A DNA stretch of 64,000 nucleotides from Lachnospiraceae bacterium. GTDB taxonomy: Bacteria; Bacillota; Clostridia; Lachnospirales; Lachnospiraceae. Made by a program: the position numbers and the translations under genes. The stretch spans positions 1 through 64,000 of the forward strand of contig JAFXQX010000036.1 in the NCBI GenBank assembly GCA_017526745.1, read 5' to 3'. This document shows, one piece after another, positions 8,292-16,296 of this stretch (its first letter is position 1; every line of letters starts with the position of its first letter). Under the pieces are notes generated by a model. It was not told where the DNA came from. It did no database searches and was given only the letters and a program-made list of their open reading frames with translations.

Positions 8292-11071
8292 AGAGGAACA
8301 TTATAGACCGTACCGCGATCATCATTCACATGATCGCCATGTGTATCTTCGCCGCGGCACTCGTTTACATGCACTGGTTCATGGTAAACGACAGGGCGGT
8401 CCTGATCCCGCGCGAAGACGTCAAGGTCATAAAAGAGTGGACATATATCGATCAGCTGACCGGACCTGAGAAGATCACATCTCCGGTCAGAGTCGACAAA
8501 GACGACAGGGATACTTTTGTATTTGAGGGAAGACTTCCCGACAGCTATCCCGAAGGGTCTGTATTTGCGATACTCAACAGGGTCGCGTTAAAGATCGAGA
8601 TCGGGGACAGAGTCGTCAAACAGTGGGTTCCGGATGATGCTCCGGTCGTAGGAGGTCCTCCCAAGAACTCGTATTTTATCGTGCCGGTCAGACAGGATGA
8701 TGCGGGCTCTGTCATCAGGCTGACGTTTTCGGGAAAGTATTTCGGCGGCAAGATGTTCGATGCATTTGTGGGCAGCGAATATGAAGTCGTAAGATTTCTG
8801 GAGATAAAAAGCGGCGTTTTCCAGTTTGTCATGTCGATTGTACTCCTTGTTGTCTCACTTGCCATAATCATCACGGGTATAGTTCTTCGAACGCTCTACA
8901 GGCACAGCGTGAAGCTTGTTTTTATAGCTGCCGGCGTGTTTGTAACGTCTTCGTGGATGGTCACGGATTCATTCGTGTTCCAGTTCCTGACAAGATCCCA
9001 GTTCATCGACGGCTTCATGTCATATATGACGACGCTGTCCATCATTTTCCCCTTTATCGCCTATCTTAATTCCATACAGGAATACCGTTACAGAAAATGG
9101 TATTTCGTCCTGACGGTCATCGAGTTCCTGAACCAGATCGTATTTACCGTACTTCACATAACACGCATATGGAACTTTTCACAGACGCTCCTGTGGCTTG
9201 ATATAGTTCTCGGCATAGGCGTGCTCGGATGCATGACCCTTACCCTGATCGATATCGCACGGGGATACGCCAAGAGTTATAAATATGTTGCATACGGATT
9301 TCTTGCGCTCATGATCATGACGATCGTTGAGATCGTCCTTATCAATACCGTTGTAGAGCGCGTGGAGGGCGGCGTCATCATAGCCGGCCTGTATATCCTT
9401 CTCGTATCGGCCATCGTCCAGCAGCTTATGGAGATACGCCAGATGGGTGTTGAAAGAGACAGGGCAAACGAAGCCGGTGCGGCCAAGACCCGCTTTCTTG
9501 CCAGCATGTCCCACGAGATCCGTACACCGATCAATTCGATCCTCGGCATGAACGAGATGATCATGAAGGAGACGACCGATCCAGACATATTAAACTATGC
9601 CGGCATCATCAACGATTCGGGTACGATGCTTTTGTCACTCATCAATGATGTGCTCGATGTTTCCAAGATCGACAATGACATGGAAGAGATCGTATGTGCC
9701 AACTACGATCCCGGCAGGATGTTTGACAGCGCTGCTGACATGCTCCGCACGGGAGCGGCCCAGAAAGGCCTTGCTGTCAAGATCGGCAAGCCGCAGAATC
9801 TTCCTCCGCAGCTGTACGGTGATGAGAAGAGGATACTGCAGATCGTGACCAACCTTATCACGAATGCGGTCAAGTATACCGAGGAAGGATCGGTCACGTT
9901 ATCCGGGGAATGCTTCAGACAGGAAAAGGGATACGTACTGTGCTTTTACGTAAGCGACACGGGAGTCGGCATCAAGGAAGAGGACCTTGATACCATCTTT
10001 GATCCCTTCCACCGTCTCGATCTTCGTAAAAATCAAAGCATCCAGGGTACAGGCCTCGGGCTTTCGATCGTAAAGAGCCTTGTGGAGAAGATGGGCGGAG
10101 AGGTCAATGTCGAGAGTATTTACGGCAAGGGATCGACATTCTCCGTGCGTCTGCCTCAGCAGGATCTGGAGGAAGTTGAGGTCGAAAAGTACAATTCCGG
10201 AAATGCCGTGGAAGATGATGATCTTAGCGACATAGATGATAACTACATCGCCCCGGAAGCACAGATACTTGAGGTCGACGATAACCTTTCCAATCAGGTG
10301 GTCGTAAGGGAATTCTTAAAATCAGCCGGAGTGAAGCTTGACATTGCGTCCGGAGGAAATGAGGCGCTCAGACTGTGCAAGCTCAACCGGTACGATTGTA
10401 TACTCATGGATCACATGATGCCGCATCCGGACGGTATCGAGACCTTCCACCTGATAAGGACGACTGACGGAAGCCTTAATAAGACTACACCGGTCATAAT
10501 ACTTACAGCAAATGCGATAAGGGGAAGCAGAGCCCAGTATGAGGCCGAGGGATTTGACAATTATCTGAGCAAGCCCGTGGAGTCGACAAGACTCCTTAAG
10601 ATGGTACGCAAATATCTTCCGCCGGAAAAGGTGCTTTACAAGCCGAGAAAGCGCAATGCTCCCATTAATACGGCCCTTTCCGGACCGTCTGCCGCCGTCC
10701 CCGGCAGGGTTTTGGTACCTTCATCGGGTCCTGTCGACATGGCTGCACTGTTTGCCAGATTTGACAACAAGGAAGAAACGGTTAATATGATCCTTGAAGA
10801 GGTTATCAAGGAAGGCGAGAGGAAGATACCTCTTCTTCGAGAACTTGCATCAAACGGTGATATCAACCGCTATGCGGTCGAAGCCCACGGCGTAAAGGGC
10901 GTCATGACGAGCACATGCGTGCCCGGTCTTGCAGCTACGGCAAAGAGCCACGAACTTGCCGCCAAGGAAGGCAAGCAGTCTTATGTGGATGAGAACGTTG
11001 AATTTTTCCTCAAAGAGTATGAGGAAGTCTTGCAATACATCAGGGATTATCTGAAGGGGAAACAAAAATGA
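8288..11071 (+). CDS. Hybrid sensor histidine kinase (membrane sensor, HisKA, HATPase, REC, Hpt)
   Basis: This 927-residue phosphorelay protein has an N-terminal membrane helix, an extracytoplasmic domain (about 35-170) and a run of seven or so membrane helices (about 175-385), like 7TMR-DISM sensors. HisKA follows with phospho-acceptor His409 (MSHEIRTPINS), then HATPase with GTGLGLSI. The receiver has Asp708 (LMDHMMP) and the conserved lysine (LSKPVE). A C-terminal Hpt domain has His867 (EAHGVKG). The start is GTG 8288, overlapping the channel gene by four bases, with GGAGG just upstream. It carries every phosphorelay module except a DNA-binding output; the gene downstream is a natural candidate partner. 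Confidence 0.93.
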   Translation: MKRNIIDRTAIIIHMIAMCIFAAALVYMHWFMVNDRAVLIPREDVKVIKEWTYIDQLTGPEKITSPVRVDKDDRDTFVFEGRLPDSYPEGSVFAILNRVALKIEIGDRVVKQWVPDDAPVVGGPPKNSYFIVPVRQDDAGSVIRLTFSGKYFGGKMFDAFVGSEYEVVRFLEIKSGVFQFVMSIVLLVVSLAIIITGIVLRTLYRHSVKLVFIAAGVFVTSSWMVTDSFVFQFLTRSQFIDGFMSYMTTLSIIFPFIAYLNSIQEYRYRKWYFVLTVIEFLNQIVFTVLHITRIWNFSQTLLWLDIVLGIGVLGCMTLTLIDIARGYAKSYKYVAYGFLALMIMTIVEIVLINTVVERVEGGVIIAGLYILLVSAIVQQLMEIRQMGVERDRANEAGAAKTRFLASMSHEIRTPINSILGMNEMIMKETTDPDILNYAGIINDSGTMLLSLINDVLDVSKIDNDMEEIVCANYDPGRMFDSAADMLRTGAAQKGLAVKIGKPQNLPPQLYGDEKRILQIVTNLITNAVKYTEEGSVTLSGECFRQEKGYVLCFYVSDTGVGIKEEDLDTIFDPFHRLDLRKNQSIQGTGLGLSIVKSLVEKMGGEVNVESIYGKGSTFSVRLPQQDLEEVEVEKYNSGNAVEDDDLSDIDDNYIAPEAQILEVDDNLSNQVVVREFLKSAGVKLDIASGGNEALRLCKLNRYDCILMDHMMPHPDGIETFHLIRTTDGSLNKTTPVIILTANAIRGSRAQYEAEGFDNYLSKPVESTRLLKMVRKYLPPEKVLYKPRKRNAPINTALSGPSAAVPGRVLVPSSGPVDMAALFARFDNKEETVNMILEEVIKEGERKIPLLRELASNGDINRYAVEAHGVKGVMTSTCVPGLAATAKSHELAAKEGKQSYVDENVEFFLKEYEEVLQYIRDYLKGKQK

Positions 11072-12321
11072 AGAAGATACTGATAATTGACGGCACCAAA
11101 GAAGAAGCCGCCGCACTTGCCCAAAAGCTCGAAGGCGGATACGAAGTGGTAAATGCCTCCGGTTACAAGATCAATAACATGGCCTTATCTACAGTGATCA
11201 CGATCGCCAATACGATCGATTCGCTCGACAATTACACGGCCGGAAAATCACTTCGCGTGGCGGTCTGTGCAAGGGATATAGCCGAAAATCTCGGCTGGGA
11301 TGAGGACAGATGCAGGAATGTTTACTATATTTCGCTGCTTCACGATATAGGCATGATAACCGTTCCAGACTCGATAGTACATAAGCCCGGGCGTCTTACG
11401 GAACCGGAATACGAGGTCGTAAAACGGCATACCTTAAAGAGTGCGGAGATGCTGCGTGACATAGATGTTCTCGACAATCTCGTACCGGCAGTGACAAGCC
11501 ATCACGAAAGATGGGACGGATGCGGCTATCCTTCCAAGAAAAGAGGAAAGGACATACCCGAAGAAGCAAGACTCATCGCGATAGCGGATGCATATGTCGC
11601 AATGTGTTCAGACAGGGTATACCGTTCCAAGATGCCGCATGACAAGATCATTTCGGAATTTGCAAGATGCCGTGGAACGCAGTTCGATCCCGATATGGCT
11701 GATGTGTTCATATTCATGTTAAAGGAAGGTTATTCCGTCGATCCCGATATCGAGCAGACGAAAGAGGCAAGCGATCTTGCCGCGACACACGGCGGGTTCA
11801 GAAGCATCTTTTCATCTGCGGACCAAGGATCTGACGGCATAGAAGGAGAAAAGGATGCACTTACGGGACTGTTCCTTCGTGCATATCTTAATACGAGCGT
11901 CGGAAACAGGATAACGAAGGAACGCTCCGGTGCGTTGATGCTCATACACTTCAGGGGTTTTGACGAACTGAGGGAGAGGTACGGAAGCGAAGAGGCTGAT
12001 GCCGTAATTAAGGATTATTCCGACAGGCTCAGATCATTCTTCAGGGAAGCCGATATACTCAGCAGGCTTTCGGCCGATCAGTTCGCTGTATATGTCAGCG
12101 GCGAATCCGGTAAATCCGTTATAGAGAAAAAAGCACAGATGATCACCGAGATAACGGATACGGACGGGGCGTTTGAGAAGTACCGCGATATCGTGGGGAC
12201 TTCCATCGGCATATCGATGTGCCAGGAAGACGGTATAACGTTCGAAGAGCTCTACGGCGTTGCAAGATCCGCCCTTGAAGAGGCAAGAGACGAAAAGACG
12301 AATACCTACAGGTTCAAATAA
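11068..12321 (+). CDS. Degenerate HD-GYP / GGDEF signalling protein
   Basis: This 417-residue protein starts with about 30 residues that look like the first strand and helix of a receiver domain (MKKILIIDGTKEEA). It then goes directly into an HD-GYP domain (about 40-225) and a GGDEF-like domain (about 265-415). The HD pair (H92, D93) and HHE...DGCGYP (from H145) are present. However, the usual GHS histidine is Lys60, HDIGK reads HDIGM, and ADxYDA reads ADAYVAM. The GGDEF signature reads SADQF (335-339). Both catalytic domains therefore look inactive or altered, suggesting a c-di-GMP sensor or scaffold. The start overlaps the kinase gene by four bases. Confidence 0.88.
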   Translation: MKKILIIDGTKEEAAALAQKLEGGYEVVNASGYKINNMALSTVITIANTIDSLDNYTAGKSLRVAVCARDIAENLGWDEDRCRNVYYISLLHDIGMITVPDSIVHKPGRLTEPEYEVVKRHTLKSAEMLRDIDVLDNLVPAVTSHHERWDGCGYPSKKRGKDIPEEARLIAIADAYVAMCSDRVYRSKMPHDKIISEFARCRGTQFDPDMADVFIFMLKEGYSVDPDIEQTKEASDLAATHGGFRSIFSSADQGSDGIEGEKDALTGLFLRAYLNTSVGNRITKERSGALMLIHFRGFDELRERYGSEEADAVIKDYSDRLRSFFREADILSRLSADQFAVYVSGESGKSVIEKKAQMITEITDTDGAFEKYRDIVGTSIGISMCQEDGITFEELYGVARSALEEARDEKTNTYRFK

Positions 12322-12381
12322 CATAGGAAACAGAAAAAACACGAGGAGGCTGTTGCATCCGAAGGATCGGCCGGTCAGAGA

Positions 12382-12410
12382 AACCGAGGGTATTTACCCT
12401 CGGTTTTTTT
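12382..12410 (+). terminator. Strong intrinsic terminator after the signalling operon
   Basis: AACCGAGGG (12382-12390) pairs with CCCTCGGTT (12397-12405), followed by a run of T to 12410. It ends the long transcript that starts upstream of prmC. Confidence 0.93.
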
Positions 12411-12431
12411 GGTGCAATAACAGAAAACCTG

Positions 12432-12460
12432 TTGACATAATTACTGACATAGGATAGAAT
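12432..12460 (+). promoter_or_regulatory. Consensus promoter for the TetR-type gene
   Basis: TTGACA at 12432-12437 and TAGAAT at 12455-12460 are separated by exactly 17 bases. Transcription would begin around 12467, at the edge of the 13-bp repeat array. Confidence 0.8.
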
Positions 12461-12468
12461 AACCTTGT

Positions 12469-12545
12469 TATGTAACAAAGATGTGTAACGAAGATATGTA
12501 ACATAGATACGTAACGCTGATATATAACAAGGATATTTAACGATG
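12469..12545 (+). repeat. Six tandem 13-bp repeats in the leader of the TetR-type gene
   Basis: Units start at 12469, 12482, 12495, 12508, 12521 and 12534, each resembling TATGTAACAAAGA with TAAC fixed in every copy; the last is truncated by the ATG at 12543. The array fills the presumed 5' untranslated region between the promoter and the start codon. The fifth unit supplies an AAGGA that may serve as the ribosome binding site. An operator array for the adjacent regulator is the simplest reading, but a role in translation or phase variation cannot be excluded. Confidence 0.85.
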
Positions 12546-13094
12546 CCTCCAAAGGAGAAGGTTTCAAAGGTCAGAGTGTCGGACACGGCTTTTGAGATGA
12601 CAAGAGAATACGGATTCTCCTCGGTCACTGCAAGAAAGCTGGCGGAAAGACTCGGGTGTTCGACTCAGCCCATATTCCGTGCATATGAGAATATGGATGA
12701 ACTCAGGACAGACCTTTTCTACATGAGCACGGACTATTTCCTGACGAGGCTGCTTTCCAAAAAGACAAGAACGCCGGCATACATGAGCCTGGCGATGTCA
12801 TATATAGAGTTTGCAAAAAAAGAGAAAAATCTGTTTGAACTCATCGCATCGGTCGATGATTTCGGAACACAGACTCTTGCCGAGTTCTTAAAGAGCGAAG
12901 AAGGGGAACAGCTCCTCGGCAAAGTCTCAACCGCATCGGTTCCCGACACGAAGAGGCAGGAACTGTTCACGATGTTCTGGATGTTCGTACACGGTATGGC
13001 ATCCCTTATCGCGGGAAACAGGATCGAATGTTCCGACAGGGAGATCAGAACGTATATCACCAAGGCTTATGAGGGCTTTGTAAGCCGGATATGA
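12543..13094 (+). CDS. TetR/AcrR-type transcriptional regulator
   Basis: The 183-residue protein has an N-terminal three-helix DNA-binding domain. The helix-turn-helix covers about residues 24-50, within the segment from FSSVTARKLAERLG to CSTQPIFRAYEN, typical of TetR-family proteins. The C-terminal ligand or dimerisation half is all-helical and not recognisable to a specific ligand class. Its own leader carries six 13-bp repeats directly after a strong promoter, which suggests autoregulation. A small membrane protein follows 25 bases later and may be its target or partner. Confidence 0.87.
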   Translation: MPPKEKVSKVRVSDTAFEMTREYGFSSVTARKLAERLGCSTQPIFRAYENMDELRTDLFYMSTDYFLTRLLSKKTRTPAYMSLAMSYIEFAKKEKNLFELIASVDDFGTQTLAEFLKSEEGEQLLGKVSTASVPDTKRQELFTMFWMFVHGMASLIAGNRIECSDREIRTYITKAYEGFVSRI

Positions 13095-13119
13095 ACAGGG
13101 GAGTATAAAAGGGGGAAAT

Positions 13120-13443
13120 ATGAGCAGCAGACCGGTAAGAAGGAACAGACGCCGCAGAAAGATCGTCCGCGGCATGAAGAAGACCTTTATCAATGTTGTA
13201 TTTGCACCGGCAAGGATACCGAGGATAAAAGGGGATACACTCGAGCTGATCATGAAGATGTGTGAAGCAGCCGCTCTTTCGTTTGCGGCAGCACTCGTGC
13301 TTCATATAGCCGTGCCGGATGCGGTAAAGACCGGAGTGGTCGTATTTTGCGGGATCGTATTTGCAGTCCTTCTCCTTGCGATCAAATTGTCGGATTACCA
13401 GGAGAAGATAGAACAGTACAGGTATTACGGCTTCAGGATATAA
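13120..13443 (+). CDS. Small membrane protein of unknown function
   Basis: This 107-residue protein is not recognised. The first 40 residues are very basic (RRNRRRRK near residue 8), followed by two closely spaced hydrophobic segments (about 50-68 and 72-90) and a short charged tail. A GGGGGAAAT sequence precedes the ATG. It lies 25 bases after the TetR-type gene on the same strand and is followed by a terminator, so the two probably form one transcript. Confidence 0.7.
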   Translation: MSSRPVRRNRRRRKIVRGMKKTFINVVFAPARIPRIKGDTLELIMKMCEAAALSFAAALVLHIAVPDAVKTGVVVFCGIVFAVLLLAIKLSDYQEKIEQYRYYGFRI

Positions 13444-13460
13444 AGCCGGTACACATACAC

Positions 13461-13497
13461 CAAAATAAAGAGCTCCGGAATAGGGGCCGGCGCTCTT
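13461..13497 (-). terminator. Minus-strand terminator for the Sel1/MCP operon
   Basis: AAGAGC (13468-13473) with TCCGG pairs with CCGG and GCTCTT (13487-13497). On the minus strand the hairpin is followed by TTTATTTTG (plus strand 13461-13469). It would end the minus-strand operon that stops at 13550. Confidence 0.7.
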
Positions 13498-13521
13498 GGT
13501 ACATAGAGGGTTTATAATATA

Positions 13522-13550
13522 AGAGGGGGGCGTAAGCCCTCTTTTTGTAT
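13522..13550 (+). terminator. Plus-strand terminator after the small membrane protein
   Basis: AGAGGG (13522-13527) pairs with CCCTCT (13537-13542), followed by TTTTTGTATT. It sits between convergent transcripts, close to the stop codon of the minus-strand gene. Confidence 0.75.
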
Positions 13551-14512
13551 TACAGTTCTATCGCGATGTCGTATACCACGGGATTGAGTTCCCTGATACA
13601 TTCCATATGCTCGTTCAGAAGGTCGATATTCGTATCGTAATCCTTGTGGAAGTACTTGATCAGGTTAAAATATGCCCAGGCGCTGTTTGCATCGGGATAT
13701 ACAAGCGCCTTCTCAAAGTATTTTCTGGCAAAGGGGATATTGATGTAATCATGCAGATGAACCGTATCCCCCGAAGATGAGCGTACCTCGCCCGTCATAT
13801 AGAAAAGGCCAAGCCTGTTTGCGGCATACGGTTCATAACGGTCGGCAGATATCGTCAGATAGTGTATGAACGCATTTACATGGTCCGTGATGTCATCCTT
13901 GGCACCGCGCACTATGATGTCAGCCTCGCGTGCGGCAAGATTGTTACATGCGTACACGTAGCCGCCTTCTGCGGCATCCTCGAAGCAGTCTTCCGATGTT
14001 GCCGGCTCATCAAGCTTTTCGGCAAGTGCGGGGCATTCGTTTATTATCCGGCCTATGAGGTTTACGGTTGCCGGGGATCTTATTGCGGAAAGAGTTGCAA
14101 CAGCAAGATCAAGAGCCAGTTCGAGACGCTCCTGCCTTGTCATCTTTTCGATCTCGTCTATCACCTCGCATTTTTTGAGGATCGATTCACATCTGTAGTT
14201 GACAAGATAGTATCCGATCACGTAGAAAGCAAGAGGCGTTCCGTCTCCGGAACATGTAATCCCGTCTTCCGTGAATGTGATACCTGCAGCCTCGCAGTAC
14301 AGCGGAAAAGCTTTGCTGTAGTTTTTCCTGCATGGTATCTTGCGGTAGAAGAGCAGGTCGGCGTATGATTTTTGCGCAGCTTTGTTGCCGGTGAGGGCAA
14401 GGCAGATTATCTCGCGTTCGGATGAAGGCGAACTGTAACCGTACCTGTCAAAAACGGTCTCCTGCAGTTCCTGCTCGTCGGCTTTGTAGGTGTTATTGCA
14501 TGTTATCTTCAA
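13550..14512 (-). CDS. Sel1/TPR-like repeat protein
   Basis: This is a 320-residue soluble, helical protein. It contains Sel1-like stretches with small residues in helix-turn-helix spacing, for example ALTGNKAAQKSYADLLFYRK, DAAEGGYVYACNNLAA and EPYAANRLGLFYMTGE. No signal peptide or catalytic motif is seen. Such repeats usually mediate protein-protein contacts. The start is TTG 14512, supported by AAGGAGG six bases upstream on the minus strand. It overlaps the end of the upstream membrane-protein gene by 20 bases, so it is likely translated by coupling. It is last in an operon headed by a chemoreceptor. Confidence 0.75.
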   Translation of the reverse strand: MKITCNNTYKADEQELQETVFDRYGYSSPSSEREIICLALTGNKAAQKSYADLLFYRKIPCRKNYSKAFPLYCEAAGITFTEDGITCSGDGTPLAFYVIGYYLVNYRCESILKKCEVIDEIEKMTRQERLELALDLAVATLSAIRSPATVNLIGRIINECPALAEKLDEPATSEDCFEDAAEGGYVYACNNLAAREADIIVRGAKDDITDHVNAFIHYLTISADRYEPYAANRLGLFYMTGEVRSSSGDTVHLHDYINIPFARKYFEKALVYPDANSAWAYFNLIKYFHKDYDTNIDLLNEHMECIRELNPVVYDIAIEL

Positions 14513-16283
14513 TTACGGCCTCCTTATCAGCTTCCGGCGCACCAAGGGGTGAGAATGTCAGCGCACAAAGTACGGGAAGCGCGCAGAACAGCGCATACAT
14601 ATATCTGAATTCGGCATAAACGGGCGATGAGATCACAAGCGAGAGAATGATCGCGAGTATGGGGACTGCCGCGATGATGCCGCAGGTGTTCTTCTGAAAA
14701 CAGCATCTTACAAACATCAGCAGGACGATCCAGGTGTACATCCCTGTTGCGGTAAAGATCATAAGAACGGGATTGTTATAATACAGCCACAGATACTGAT
14801 CCATTGCATTTCGAAATGCCGGGCTTACGACTGTCTGCTTAAGGCCGTATCCGTTATCCTCGATATCCCAGTACCATACCCAGTAGTTGTAACCCGAATT
14901 CCAGTAGCCGCACGTGCTGTCGACCCATGCGATGATATAAGTCATGGGATTTTTGATAAAAGTGCGGCAATATACTGCAAGAAAAGTACCGATGTTATCT
15001 GTAAGATATCTTTCGTTTCCGAGATCGCGGATCATGTTCTTTACCGGATCCGAGATGTCGGGATTGTAGGTATCCTTTATCGCATCAATATCCATGAACT
15101 GTGCAAGAAAAGCCCTGTCATCATCGGCGATGTGACCCTTGTCCGTAATGACGCGGCTGATCTGCTGAAGCGGTATTGACAAAGACTCGACTGTATCGGG
15201 CTGGGTCACGTCCAGTGCTCCGAGCACGGGATGCTTTAATATGAATGCGGCAACGATCATGGCAGCCATGATCGCGATGAGCTTTGTCTGCTTTCTCATA
15301 AGAAGCAGCATGGCTGCAAATACAAAAACGTATGCGAACAATCCGTTGCTCCTTAGCAGGCATATGAAAGGGGCGCACACCGCAAATCCGGCGATGTTTA
15401 CCGAACGCCTCCCGATCCCGCGGCATATCCTTGCAAAGAATATTATAAGGAGTGCCGTAAATGCTCCGAAATAAACATCCTTCCATACCGTGAACGAGAA
15501 CATGATATGAAAAGGCATGACCATGTACCATATAAGGGCTGCTGCCCGGCTCCATTTCGGAAGGGCCAGATCTGCCATCGTTCGGACGGAAAATGCAAAT
15601 ACCGCCGCAAGAAAGGCAGCCTGCACGATGACATAGAACGCTGCTGCAGCATTTATATCGCCGAACATAAGAAGGCCCGCACGGAGAAATGCGCCGATCA
15701 TAAGAGTGTGGTAGAAGGGCTGGTGATTTGAATACCGTCCCGTAAATATCTGATCTATCTGGTCTATGGAATCAAGCGACATAAGGCCCGGATAATAGCT
15801 GAGGAAATATACCGTCAGATAGGACAGCAGTATGAGTATGAAGGGAAGCGTAAACGACAGAGCGGGCGAAGCCGGTGCCTTATCGCTGCTCTCTATGCTT
15901 CCGCCGTCGAATGAGATTCTGATCCTGCTATCATCTGCGATAAATGTCAGGATGTTCCTTACCGCAAAATACGATCCCGCAAAGATCATAAGAACAAGCG
16001 CCGCTTTTTGCGATCTTACAAACATCGGTGTCCTGTTGTCGGGAAGAAGCGGAAAGAGCCATATCTGATAGTTTGCGATCAGGATAAAAAATGCCGAGAT
16101 GGCTGACATGACATTTACCGCCACCGTATGCTCTTTTACGGACGTTGCATTTTCGTTTGCAAGACAGTAAAGGGAAAAAAGGGAAAAGAGCAGATAGGGC
16201 GCAAAAAGAGCCCGTGATCCGGTCAGGGTGATCAGTCCGAGCAGTATGCAGATGATGTTTATCGCACGGTATGTTTTACTCAA
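14493..16283 (-). CDS. Polytopic membrane protein, DUF6020/GT-C-like
   Basis: This 596-residue protein has more than ten hydrophobic segments and a large loop in the C-terminal third. The motif YYPGLMSLDSIDQI (near residue 165) followed by NHQPFYHTL resembles DUF6020-type proteins, which share the layout of membrane glycosyltransferases of the GT-C fold using lipid-linked sugars. I infer a role in cell-surface glycan or protein glycosylation, but there is no direct evidence for substrate. The start is TTG 16283 with AAGGAAG upstream on the minus strand. It lies 13 bases after another polytopic protein gene. Confidence 0.65.
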   Translation of the reverse strand: MSKTYRAINIICILLGLITLTGSRALFAPYLLFSLFSLYCLANENATSVKEHTVAVNVMSAISAFFILIANYQIWLFPLLPDNRTPMFVRSQKAALVLMIFAGSYFAVRNILTFIADDSRIRISFDGGSIESSDKAPASPALSFTLPFILILLSYLTVYFLSYYPGLMSLDSIDQIDQIFTGRYSNHQPFYHTLMIGAFLRAGLLMFGDINAAAAFYVIVQAAFLAAVFAFSVRTMADLALPKWSRAAALIWYMVMPFHIMFSFTVWKDVYFGAFTALLIIFFARICRGIGRRSVNIAGFAVCAPFICLLRSNGLFAYVFVFAAMLLLMRKQTKLIAIMAAMIVAAFILKHPVLGALDVTQPDTVESLSIPLQQISRVITDKGHIADDDRAFLAQFMDIDAIKDTYNPDISDPVKNMIRDLGNERYLTDNIGTFLAVYCRTFIKNPMTYIIAWVDSTCGYWNSGYNYWVWYWDIEDNGYGLKQTVVSPAFRNAMDQYLWLYYNNPVLMIFTATGMYTWIVLLMFVRCCFQKNTCGIIAAVPILAIILSLVISSPVYAEFRYMYALFCALPVLCALTFSPLGAPEADKEAVIEDNMQ

Positions 16284-16296
16284 GAGTCTTCCTTAA

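Noticed and set aside
12469-12545. CRISPR-like array
   Set aside because: The 13-base units are directly abutting with no spacers and no cas genes are near, so this is a tandem repeat.
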